6,215 nt of DNA, taken from positions 85,927 through 92,141 of the forward strand of contig JADLKI010000003.1 in assembly GCA_015657395.1 (NCBI GenBank). Direction: 5' to 3'. The position numbers were made by a program, and so were the translations under genes. Positions 1 to 6,002 of the stretch are shown here, in pieces; position 1 is the stretch's first letter; every line of letters begins with the position of its first letter. A model generated the notes under the pieces. The model saw nothing but the letters and a program-made list of their open reading frames with translations. It ran no database searches and was not told the origin of the DNA. This DNA comes from Spirochaetales bacterium (GTDB lineage Bacteria > Spirochaetota > Spirochaetia > Treponematales > Rectinemataceae).

Positions 1-33
1 GGGCTCTGGGAGAAGGTGTAATCCTGGGACGGC

Positions 34-234
34 TCAGCGGCCCCGGAGAGGTTCCGCCGGCTCCACCGCGGCGCCGGATGCAATCGCCGAGAGACATTCG
101 GGACAGAGACAATCGCTGTAGTGTGCCGCAAGTTCGCGGCGCGTTTTTTCATCGAGCCGCACCGAGGCGCACCAGCACTGCGGCGAATGCAGGCACTCGA
201 AGGACGCGCCGCAGCGCGGACAGGTCTTGGTCAT
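34..234 (-). CDS. Small cysteine-rich CWC-family protein, function unknown
   Basis: This is a 66-residue protein with eight cysteines: C5 and C8 (CPRC), C14, C20 and C22 (the CWC motif), then C42, C44 and C47 (CLCPEC). The pattern fits the family known as cysteine-rich CWC, short bacterial proteins of unknown function that presumably bind a metal such as zinc. No signal peptide or membrane segment is visible, so it should be cytosolic. The ATG is preceded by an AGGAGGAG run at 243-250 about 8 nt upstream, a strong ribosome binding site. It begins 18 nt after the ribA stop on the same strand, so it is probably the last gene of a ribA operon. The last 15 or so residues are low-complexity and carry no cysteine. 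Family assignment rests on the motif and size only; binding of a metal is an inference. Confidence 0.82.
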   Translation of the reverse strand: MTKTCPRCGASFECLHSPQCWCASVRLDEKTRRELAAHYSDCLCPECLSAIASGAAVEPAEPLRGR

Positions 235-252
235 CGCGTGTGCTCCTCCTCT

Positions 253-954
253 TCAGTCCCAACCGTGATCGAGTTCGAGCATGTGCCCGAACCGCTCTTT
301 TTTCGTCTTCAGGTACTCGCGGTCGTGCATGTGCGGCGGCAGTTCGTGCGGCACGCGCTCGGTGACCTTTATGCCGTACCGCTCGAGTTCGGCCACTTTT
401 TCGGGGTTGTTGGTCAGAAGGCGGACGCTCTTCACGCCGACTTTTTTGAGCATCGCGGCGGGAATCTCGTAGTCGCGGGCATCGGGCGGGAAGCCGAGCA
501 TGACATTGGCGTCGTAGGTGTCGTAGCCGGCATCCTGGAGCGCATAGGCGCGCAGTTTGTTGACGAGGCCGATGCCGCGCCCCTCCGCCTGATGGTAGAG
601 CACAATGCCCCGCCCCTCTTTTTCGATGCGCTCCAGGGCATGGTGGAGCTGGGGTCCGCAGTCGCAGCGCAGACTGCCGAGCGCGTCGCCGGTGAGGCAC
701 GCCGAATGAATGCGCAGCAGCAGGTCCTCGCCGTCGCCGATATCTCCTTTTATGATCATGATATGATCTTTGTTGTCCTTGTTGTTCACAAAGCCTACGA
801 TGGTGAAATGCCCATAGGCGGTCGGGAAATCGGCGACCGACGCCACCATCACGCAGACAGATTCTTCGCAGGCGGCACAATTGTCCTTGTTCGGGCAGTG
901 GCGCAGGAATTCAATGTCTTCTCTTATAATCTGCTCAACGCTCGGAATATCCAC
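253..954 (-). CDS. ribA: GTP cyclohydrolase II (riboflavin biosynthesis)
   Basis: This cytosolic enzyme opens GTP to 2,5-diamino-6-ribosylamino-pyrimidinone 5'-phosphate, formate and pyrophosphate, the first step of riboflavin synthesis. The 233-residue product has the family signature HSACLTGDALGSLRCDCG at 83-100, with zinc ligands C86, C97 and C99. RGIGLVNKLRAYALQD follows at 126-141, including Y137, then LGFPPDARDY at 153-162 with D158 and R160, matching the E. coli catalytic Asp126 and Arg128, then LLTNNP and ERVPHE. It is a stand-alone RibA, not the RibBA fusion. The start is GTG at 954; an AAAGGAG Shine-Dalgarno lies 5 nt upstream, which settles it. Compared with E. coli RibA there is an N-terminal extension of about 32 residues carrying C20, C26, C29 and C34, which is unusual and may bind a metal. 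No other rib gene is in the window and no FMN riboswitch is seen. Confidence 0.96.
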   Translation of the reverse strand: MDIPSVEQIIREDIEFLRHCPNKDNCAACEESVCVMVASVADFPTAYGHFTIVGFVNNKDNKDHIMIIKGDIGDGEDLLLRIHSACLTGDALGSLRCDCGPQLHHALERIEKEGRGIVLYHQAEGRGIGLVNKLRAYALQDAGYDTYDANVMLGFPPDARDYEIPAAMLKKVGVKSVRLLTNNPEKVAELERYGIKVTERVPHELPPHMHDREYLKTKKERFGHMLELDHGWD

Positions 955-988
955 GGGAACTCCTTTCTGGAATAAGGTAACTCATGGA

Positions 989-1044
989 AGCCGCGTCGGC
1001 TAGGTCGCGTCGACCAGGCTGCATCAGCCAGGCCGTGTCGGCCA
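989..1044. repeat. Four tandem 13-nt palindromes with covarying arms
   Basis: Four units lie at 989-1001 (AGCCGCGTCGGCT), 1003-1015 (GGTCGCGTCGACC), 1017-1029 (GGCTGCATCAGCC) and 1031-1043 (GGCCGTGTCGGCC). The period is exactly 14 nt, with a single A between units. Each is a perfect 5-bp inverted repeat around a 3-nt centre. Arm differences between units are all transitions and are matched on the other arm, so pairing is kept in every unit. The array fills about half of the 119-nt gap between the Nudix stop and ribA start. In the minus-strand transcript it could form a row of four small triloop hairpins. A role in mRNA stability, attenuation or protein binding is inference. Confidence 0.85.
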
Positions 1045-1073
1045 GTCCCCTCATCCGGCCGCCACAGATGGTC

Positions 1074-1751
1074 TCATTCAATCGCATCGAAGTCGGGCAT
1101 GCGCGGCGGGATGCCAATGCTCTCGTGCAGCAGAAAATAGCGGAGCGCGCGGACGGTCGATTCAAAGGCGATCTCCGCCCACGGGATGGCCGTGGCATGC
1201 ACGAACTGCAGGCTGTCGCTCTCCTCGGGGTCGAGGTGGAAGTCTTCGACGTCGATGATATTGCCGCGCGAGAAGAAGTACACATCGCAGGTGGCATAGG
1301 GAATGCCCTGATACTGATAGACGTTCGGGAAGGTCGCCAGAAAATTGATGTGCGAGGGCGACCAGCCGATTTCCTCGTAGCACTCGCGTAGGGCTGCGTC
1401 TTCGGCGCGTTCGCCGGGCTCGACAAAGCCGCCCGGAAGCGCGAATCTGCCTTTCATGGGGTCCTTGTGCCGCCTCAGCACGAGTATGGTGCCCTTCGAC
1501 TCGACGATGATGCCCGCCGCCGTCGCGACATTGTGAAAATATTCAAAGCCGCAGGTAGGGCATTTCCACATGCGGCTGCGGACACTGTAGAGCTTGGGGC
1601 TTCCGCAGGACGGGCAGAAGTGGAAAGCGGACGCGGCCGCGCCTATGCCGCCGAGACGCTCCAGGGCGTGCGCGGTTTTCTCTTCGAGCGACCGGATGTA
1701 GGTGTCGGAACAGGTCTGCTGATCGGCTGCGGCCGACTCGTCCGTCGGCAC
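1074..1751 (-). CDS. Nudix hydrolase with N-terminal zinc ribbon
   Basis: The 225-residue product has a leader of about 45 residues, a zinc ribbon with CPSCG at 46-50 and CPTCG at 64-68, and a Nudix fold from about residue 75. The Nudix box spans G108 to W130 and contains GGFVEPGE and RECYEEIG, so the catalytic acidic residues E123, E126 and E127 are present. Nudix enzymes cleave nucleoside diphosphates linked to another group. The zinc ribbon plus Nudix layout resembles NADH pyrophosphatase (NudC) relatives, but the NudC SQPWPFP motif is absent, so the substrate is unknown; ADP-ribose or another dinucleotide is possible. The start is uncertain. GTG at 1751 is the only standard start codon in this frame upstream of the zinc ribbon, but GGAG directly abuts it and no well-spaced Shine-Dalgarno exists. 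The frame stays open upstream to about 1835. It probably heads the transcript that includes ribA. Confidence 0.88.
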   Translation of the reverse strand: MPTDESAAADQQTCSDTYIRSLEEKTAHALERLGGIGAAASAFHFCPSCGSPKLYSVRSRMWKCPTCGFEYFHNVATAAGIIVESKGTILVLRRHKDPMKGRFALPGGFVEPGERAEDAALRECYEEIGWSPSHINFLATFPNVYQYQGIPYATCDVYFFSRGNIIDVEDFHLDPEESDSLQFVHATAIPWAEIAFESTVRALRYFLLHESIGIPPRMPDFDAIE

Positions 1752-1806
1752 CTCCGTTGACGGCCCGCTTTCCTGCCGGTCCTCCGCCCACTCCTTTGTT
1801 TTTTCA

Positions 1807-1836
1807 TGGAACTGCCTTATTTTTATTATATACTAT
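1807..1836 (+). promoter_or_regulatory. Candidate uvrC promoter, TGGAACT-N17-TACTAT
   Basis: TGGAACT at 1807-1813 is followed, after a 17-nt AT-rich spacer, by TACTAT at 1831-1836; an overlapping TATACT at 1829-1834 also resembles a -10 box. The same TGGAACT, spacing and TACTAT occur upstream of the gene starting at 6012. The -35 part is a poor match to TTGACA, so an alternative sigma factor or an activator site is possible. With a start 7-8 nt after the -10 box, transcription would begin at about the ATG at 1844. Confidence 0.5.
1825..1830 (-). promoter_or_regulatory. Candidate -10 box for the Nudix-ribA-CWC transcript
   Basis: Read on the minus strand, this hexamer is TATAAT, a perfect sigma70 -10 box, in the AT-rich gap between the divergent Nudix and uvrC genes. 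No convincing -35 hexamer is seen 16-18 nt upstream, where the sequence lies inside uvrC. Transcription would start near 1818 and give a leader of about 67 nt before the GTG at 1751. An AAAGGAG at 1791-1797 lies in that leader but has no in-frame start codon at a useful distance. Confidence 0.4.
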
Positions 1837-1843
1837 GAGCACG

Positions 1844-3685
1844 ATGAAACGCGAGGGTGCCGAGACCGACGCCGAGCGCCGCGCCCGCCTCAAGGCCCTC
1901 ATCAAGGAATCGCCCCAGAGCGCCGGCGTCTACCTCATGCGCGACGAAACAGGGGAAATCATCTATGTGGGCAAGGCGAAAAGCCTCAGAAACAGGCTCT
2001 CCTCATATTTCAGCGGCAAAAAGGACATCAAGACCCGCCACCTCGTCTCGCGCATCCACAACATCGAATGGGTCCTCGCCGCGCACGAGTACGAGGCCCT
2101 CCTCCTCGAGAACAACTTCATAAAGGAGCACACCCCGCGCTACAACATCAACCTCAAGGACGGCAAGACCTATCCCTCGATCCGCATCACGAACGAGGAG
2201 TTTCCGCGCGTATTCCGGACGCGGCGCATCATCAATGACGGCAGCGAATACTTCGGCCCCTTCCCGAGCGCAGAGATAATCGACACCTACCTCGATCTGA
2301 TCAAGCGCATGTTCCCGCTGCGCCGCTGCGTCAAAATGAAAAAACGCGCGAGCCCCTGCATGTACTACCACATCGGACGCTGCCCCGGCCCCTGCGCGGG
2401 CAAGATCAGCCACGAAGACTACATGAAGCGCGTGGACGAAGTGCGCAAGCTGCTCTCGGGCGACACGGAGACGCTCCTGAAGGACCTCGAGCGCGAGATG
2501 AAGCATGCCGCCGCCGAGCTGCGGTTCGAGGAGGCGGCGCACCTGCGCGAGGCGATAAAGTCGGTGCAGGCCTTCATGGGGCACTCGAACGTGGTCGACT
2601 TCAACAGCCTGAATGCGCGCGACTACATCGCATGGGAAGCCGACGGCGACCAGGTGAGCTACGTGGTCTTCCAGATGCGCGACGGCAAGCTCAGGAACCG
2701 CGACAGTTTCATGGAGAACCCCGTCGACGATCTTGAGGCGCTCGACAGTTTTCTCGCGCACTACTATGAGGGCGGAAGAGTGCCGCCGCCCAGCATCTTC
2801 GTGCGCAGGGCGGAGAATACGGCGTCCATCGCGCGCTATCTGTCCGACCGCGCGGGCGCGCCCGTCGAGGTGAAGATTCCGGACAGCGAGCGGCACTGGG
2901 CGGTGATGAACCTTGCGGTGCAGAACGCCAAAGAGGAGCTGGCCAAGCGGCGCCGCATGCACGGCGACATCGCGGCGCTCCTGGAACTGAAAGAGAAGCT
3001 TCTGCTCGGGACCGTGCCGATGCGCATCGAGGGATTCGACATAGCGCAGCTCGGCGGAAAACACACGGTGGCATCGCTGGTGAGCTTTAAAAACGGAGTG
3101 GCGGACAAGAAAAACTACCGCTACTTCAAAATCCGGTCGGTGGAGGGTCAGATCGACGATTTTGCGGCGATGCGCGAGGCGGTCGCGCGGCGCTACACGC
3201 GGCTCATCAACGAAGAGGCGGAGCTGCCCGACCTCGTCCTCGTCGACGGCGGAGCGGGACAAGTGTCTGCGGCAAAAGAAATCCTCGACGATCTCGGCCT
3301 CGATGTCGATCTGGCGGGACTTGCGAAGCGGAACGAGGAAGTCTGGCTGCCGGGCAAAAGCGAGCCCGTCGTGCTGGCCAAGGATTCGCCGGCCCTGCGC
3401 GTGCTCGTGGCGGTGCGCGACGAGACGCACCGTTTCGCGACGGGCCTCTCGCGCAAGCTGAGAATGACGGACGCGACATTCCGCGTGCTTCAGGAAGTGC
3501 CGGGCATCGGCGACGCGCGCGCAAAGTCCATCCTTCGGGAGCTGGGGTCGCTGGACGCGGTGGCGCAGGCCGAGCCGGGCTATATCGGCAGCATCGCGCG
3601 CGTGAATGAAGATACGGCCCGCAAAGTGATCGGCGCAGCCCGCCGCAGGATCGACATCGACGAGGGTCTCGAGGACGAGGATTAA
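1844..3685 (+). CDS. uvrC: UvrABC system protein C (excinuclease subunit)
   Basis: UvrC makes both incisions around a DNA lesion after UvrA and UvrB have loaded. Numbered from the ATG at 1844, the 613-residue product has a GIY-YIG nuclease at about 25-105: Y30, Y41, K44, R51 and E89 fit the catalytic set. C162, C172, C180 and C184 match the cysteines reported to bind an iron-sulphur cluster in E. coli UvrC. A UVR motif for UvrB contact lies at about 211-243. The RNase H-like nuclease at about 395-540 has FDIAQ (D399), D438, LVDGG (D468) and THRF (H529). Tandem helix-hairpin-helix motifs (VPGIGDARA onwards) occupy about 549-602. Length is normal for the family. Neither ATG 1844 nor ATG 1835 (616 residues, same frame) has a Shine-Dalgarno; 1844 is preferred because the putative -10 box overlaps 1835 and would make 1844 the first codon of a leaderless mRNA. 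Confidence 0.97.
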   Translation: MKREGAETDAERRARLKALIKESPQSAGVYLMRDETGEIIYVGKAKSLRNRLSSYFSGKKDIKTRHLVSRIHNIEWVLAAHEYEALLLENNFIKEHTPRYNINLKDGKTYPSIRITNEEFPRVFRTRRIINDGSEYFGPFPSAEIIDTYLDLIKRMFPLRRCVKMKKRASPCMYYHIGRCPGPCAGKISHEDYMKRVDEVRKLLSGDTETLLKDLEREMKHAAAELRFEEAAHLREAIKSVQAFMGHSNVVDFNSLNARDYIAWEADGDQVSYVVFQMRDGKLRNRDSFMENPVDDLEALDSFLAHYYEGGRVPPPSIFVRRAENTASIARYLSDRAGAPVEVKIPDSERHWAVMNLAVQNAKEELAKRRRMHGDIAALLELKEKLLLGTVPMRIEGFDIAQLGGKHTVASLVSFKNGVADKKNYRYFKIRSVEGQIDDFAAMREAVARRYTRLINEEAELPDLVLVDGGAGQVSAAKEILDDLGLDVDLAGLAKRNEEVWLPGKSEPVVLAKDSPALRVLVAVRDETHRFATGLSRKLRMTDATFRVLQEVPGIGDARAKSILRELGSLDAVAQAEPGYIGSIARVNEDTARKVIGAARRRIDIDEGLEDED

Positions 3686-3697
3686 GACGAGAATTCA

Positions 3698-3724
3698 CCC
3701 GGCGGGCCGCCGGCGCCTTCCTTA
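3698..3724 (+). terminator. Possible weak terminator after uvrC
   Basis: A GC-rich inverted repeat, CCGGCGG-G-CCGCCGG at 3699-3713, lies 13 nt after the uvrC stop. As a hairpin it would be CCGGC/GCCGG with a 5-nt loop. It is followed by CGCCTTCCTTA rather than a run of T, so it is a poor fit to an intrinsic terminator. Confidence 0.35.
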
Positions 3725-3736
3725 TATGCCGCGACA

Positions 3737-3765
3737 TTGCCACACATATCCATTTCGCATACTAT
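3737..3765 (+). promoter_or_regulatory. Sigma70-type promoter for transketolase
   Basis: TTGCCA at 3737-3742 matches the TTGACA -35 consensus at five of six positions. TACTAT at 3760-3765 follows after an optimal 17-nt spacer. The start of transcription would be near 3772, giving a leader of about 58 nt before the ATG at 3830. The same TACTAT box is used at similar places before uvrC and before the gene at 6012. Confidence 0.68.
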
Positions 3766-3829
3766 AGACCTTGTTTTCGCGCAACCTTCATTGGAGTACC
3801 CTACAAATTCATTCACAAGGAGTGGGTTC

Positions 3830-5833
3830 ATGAATATTCCTGCATTACAGTCCATCGCTCTGTCCGTCAGGAGCCTCACCATCGACGCGATCCAGAAGGC
3901 CAATTCCGGCCATCCCGGCATGCCGATGGGCGCCGCCGAACTCGGCGCGTTCCTGTACGGCGTCGAGCTCAAGTACAACCCGAAAGACACCAGGTGGCTC
4001 AACCGGGACCGCTTTGTGCTTTCGGCCGGCCACGGCTCGATGTTTCTGTATTCCATCCTCCACATGGCAGGCTTCGACCTGTCTCTCGACGATATAAAGG
4101 CATTCCGCCAGGTCGGTTCAAAGTGCCCGGGGCACCCCGAATACGGCGTGACGCCCGGTGTCGAGACGACCACGGGGCCGCTGGGGCAGGGCATTGCGAA
4201 TGCAGTCGGCATGGCGATCGCCGAGCGCAAGATGGCCGCGCACTTCAACAGGCCCGGCCAGAAGATCTTCGACCACTCCATCTTCGTGGCCGCAGGCGAC
4301 GGCTGCTTTATGGAAGGCGTCGCGAGTGAGGCATGCTCGCTGGCCGGGCACCTTGGACTTGGAAATCTCATCGTATATTACGACTCGAATCATATAAGCA
4401 TCGACGGCTCGACGGATATCGCCTTCACCGAGGATGTCGGAAAGCGCTTTGAAGCCTACGGTTGGCAGGTGCTCCGCGGCTCGATGTACAGCTTTGAAGA
4501 GCTCGCGGCGCTCACCGCCAAGGCAAAGGCCGAGACGGAGAAGCCTTCGCTCATCATCCTGGAAAGCGTGATCGGCAAGGGTGCCCCCTCGAAGCAGGGG
4601 ACCAGCGGCATCCACGGCTCTCCCCTTGGTGAAGAAGAAGCGCGCAAGGCCAAGGAAGGCCTCGGCATTCCGCCCGACAAACCCTTCTGGGTTGCGCCGG
4701 AGGCCTATGCCTACTTCGAGGCGCACCGGAAGACGCTCGAACAGGAGTATCGGGCATGGCAGGCGCGCTTTGAGGCCTGGAAGAAGGCGAACCCGGAGCT
4801 CGCCCGCGAGCTCTCCGTGTGGCTCAGCGGCAGGGCGATGCACGAGCCGGACCTGCCCGCCTTCAAAACGGGCGAAAAAATCGCAACGCGCAACGCATCC
4901 GGCAAATGCCTGGGCGCAGTCGCGGGCGCATGGCCGAATTTCATCGGCGGTTCCGCGGACCTGACGAGCCCCAATGTCAGCCAGCTTCCCCCCAATGCCG
5001 ACGGCAGCCCCATCGTCCTCACGAAGGAAAACCCTGACGGCCGCTACATTCACTTCGGCATCAGGGAGCACGGTATGGCGGCCATCGCCAACGGCATCGC
5101 GCTGTACGGCGGGCTTCGCCCCTTCGTGGCCACCTTCCTCGTCTTCTCGGATTATCTGCGCCCCGCCCTGAGGCTCTCCGCGCTCATGAAGGCGCCGGTC
5201 GTCTATGTGCTCACCCACGACTCGATCTATGTCGGCGAAGACGGGCCGACGCATCAGCCGATCGAGGCGCTCGCCGCGTTGCGCGCGATACCGGGCCTGA
5301 AGGTCCTCCGCCCCGCGGACGCGGAGGAGACCGCGGTCGCCTGGCGCATCGCGATGGAGAGGCTGGACGGTCCGACCGTGCTTGTATTTTCGCGGCAGAA
5401 TCTGCCCGTGCTGGAGAAGGCCGACCCCGACTGGCCCCACACAATGGCGCTCGGCGCCTACGTCGTGCAGAATCCAGAGCGCGCGCCGGATGCGACGCTC
5501 GTCGCTTCGGGGTCGGAGGTTTCGCTGGCGATCGCCGCAGCGGACATTGTGCGGGCACAGCGCCCGAAAACAGCCATCCGCGTGGTTTCGGTCCCCGACA
5601 GACAGGCCTTCTATGCGGCTCCCGCGCCGGTGCGCGATGCGATTCTGTCGCCAGGCTCCCTGGTGTTTGTGGCTGAAGCCGGAGTCGCCCAGGGCTGGGA
5701 GCGCATAGCGCCGCCCGAAAACATCCTTTCGATCGAGCGCTTCGGAGAATCGGGCCCCGGCGACAAGGTTGCGGAACATTTGGGCTTTACGGCGCAGGCC
5801 TTTGCGCAGAAGGTGCTCGCAAAACTCGGTTGA
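3830..5833 (+). CDS. tkt: Transketolase
   Basis: This thiamine-diphosphate enzyme moves two-carbon ketol units between sugar phosphates in the non-oxidative pentose phosphate pathway. The 667-residue product is the usual length. The N-terminal half holds H28 (SGHPGMPMG), H68 (GHGSM), the cofactor and metal site GDGCFMEG with D157, N187 in DSNHISIDG, and H262 (IHGSPLG). The pyrimidine-binding domain holds E413 in GIREHGM, the catalytic glutamate. H463, D471 and H475 lie in THDSIYVGEDGPTHQP, and R522 in FSRQNLP. These align closely with E. coli TktA (H26, H66, D155, N185, H261, E411, H461, D469, H473, R520). The ATG at 3830 has AAGGAG at 3817-3822, 7 nt away, which fixes the start although the frame is open further upstream. 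It is a single full-length gene, not the split two-subunit form, and appears monocistronic with its own promoter and a downstream hairpin. Confidence 0.97.
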   Translation: MNIPALQSIALSVRSLTIDAIQKANSGHPGMPMGAAELGAFLYGVELKYNPKDTRWLNRDRFVLSAGHGSMFLYSILHMAGFDLSLDDIKAFRQVGSKCPGHPEYGVTPGVETTTGPLGQGIANAVGMAIAERKMAAHFNRPGQKIFDHSIFVAAGDGCFMEGVASEACSLAGHLGLGNLIVYYDSNHISIDGSTDIAFTEDVGKRFEAYGWQVLRGSMYSFEELAALTAKAKAETEKPSLIILESVIGKGAPSKQGTSGIHGSPLGEEEARKAKEGLGIPPDKPFWVAPEAYAYFEAHRKTLEQEYRAWQARFEAWKKANPELARELSVWLSGRAMHEPDLPAFKTGEKIATRNASGKCLGAVAGAWPNFIGGSADLTSPNVSQLPPNADGSPIVLTKENPDGRYIHFGIREHGMAAIANGIALYGGLRPFVATFLVFSDYLRPALRLSALMKAPVVYVLTHDSIYVGEDGPTHQPIEALAALRAIPGLKVLRPADAEETAVAWRIAMERLDGPTVLVFSRQNLPVLEKADPDWPHTMALGAYVVQNPERAPDATLVASGSEVSLAIAAADIVRAQRPKTAIRVVSVPDRQAFYAAPAPVRDAILSPGSLVFVAEAGVAQGWERIAPPENILSIERFGESGPGDKVAEHLGFTAQAFAQKVLAKLG

Positions 5834-5837
5834 GATA

Positions 5838-5872
5838 TGGCCGACGCGCACGTGAGAGGTGTGCGTCGGCCA
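5838..5872 (+). terminator. Strong hairpin after tkt, without a T run
   Basis: Four bases after the tkt stop, TGGCCGACGCGCAC (5838-5851) pairs with GTGTGCGTCGGCCA (5859-5872) around the 7-nt loop GTGAGAG. All 14 pairs form, counting one G-U wobble. No T tract follows (AGCCGCGCGG), so it may be an L-shaped terminator or an mRNA 3' end stabiliser rather than a classical intrinsic terminator. Confidence 0.6.
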
Positions 5873-5892
5873 GCCGCGCGGATAACGCATTA

Positions 5893-5912
5893 TGTAATAC
5901 TGTAAATATTTA
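5893..5912. promoter_or_regulatory. AT-rich palindrome and tandem TGTAAW repeats, possible operator or UP element
   Basis: TGTAATAC at 5893-5900 is followed directly by TGTAAATA at 5901-5908, and TAAATATTTA at 5903-5912 is a perfect 10-nt palindrome. ATTA-TG-TAAT overlaps the left side. The cluster ends 6 nt upstream of the TGGAACT element, so it could be a regulator site or an AT-rich UP element for the next gene. This rests on sequence symmetry and position only. Confidence 0.3.
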
Positions 5913-5918
5913 ATTCTC

Positions 5919-5948
5919 TGGAACTTGTGTTCTCCTTCGTGATACTAT
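5919..5948 (+). promoter_or_regulatory. Candidate promoter for the gene at 6012, TGGAACT-N17-TACTAT
   Basis: TGGAACT at 5919-5925 is followed after 17 nt by TACTAT at 5943-5948. TG at 5940-5941 one base before the hexamer makes an extended -10 (TGATACTAT), which can offset a poor -35. Transcription would begin near 5955, leaving a leader of about 57 nt. The element matches the one before uvrC. Confidence 0.55.
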
Positions 5949-5978
5949 AGCCCATTCCTTCTATTTCTAGTAAAGCCA

Positions 5979-6002
5979 TACCAGGAGGTTCGGTACAAGG
6001 AG
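5979..6002 (+). promoter_or_regulatory. Two Shine-Dalgarno sequences in one leader
   Basis: AGGAGG at 5983-5988 and AAGGAG at 5997-6002 both lie before the ATG at 6012. The second is 9 nt away and can direct initiation. The first is 23 nt away with no ATG, GTG or TTG at a useful distance, and it sits in the loop of a possible small hairpin (TACC 5979-5982 with GGTA 5992-5995). It could be a standby ribosome site or chance. Confidence 0.4.

Noticed and set aside
121..975. 284-codon plus-strand open frame across the CWC gene and ribA
   Set aside because: It runs opposite two genes with clear motifs and ribosome binding sites; its own translation shows no family signature.
989..1044. CRISPR array
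   Set aside because: Units are 13 nt with 1-nt separators and there are no unique spacers, so the form does not fit CRISPR.
989..1044. Intrinsic terminator of the Nudix gene
   Set aside because: Each hairpin has only 5 bp and no T run follows on the minus strand, so a classical terminator is not supported, although some attenuation cannot be excluded.
955..1073. FMN riboswitch upstream of ribA
   Set aside because: The gap is only 119 nt and is largely the palindrome array; the conserved FMN-aptamer segments that I would expect are not seen.
1757..1834. UvrC extension from TTG at 1757
   Set aside because: It would overlap the Nudix start and the promoter region, has no ribosome binding site, and adds sequence (proline- and phenylalanine-rich) unlike UvrC.
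2003..3430. 475-codon open frame antisense to uvrC
   Set aside because: Same cause: low stop-codon frequency opposite a GC-rich gene. No domain is recognisable and uvrC is intact on the other strand.
3737..3829. N-terminal extension of transketolase from an upstream ATG
   Set aside because: The open frame continues upstream to 3737, but that stretch contains the promoter boxes and the AAGGAG site, and the family starts at about the ATG at 3830.
4118..5890. 590-codon open frame antisense to transketolase
   Set aside because: It is the shadow of a GC-rich gene with strong codon bias. The translation is arginine- and histidine-rich with no recognisable motif, while the plus strand encodes a complete transketolase.
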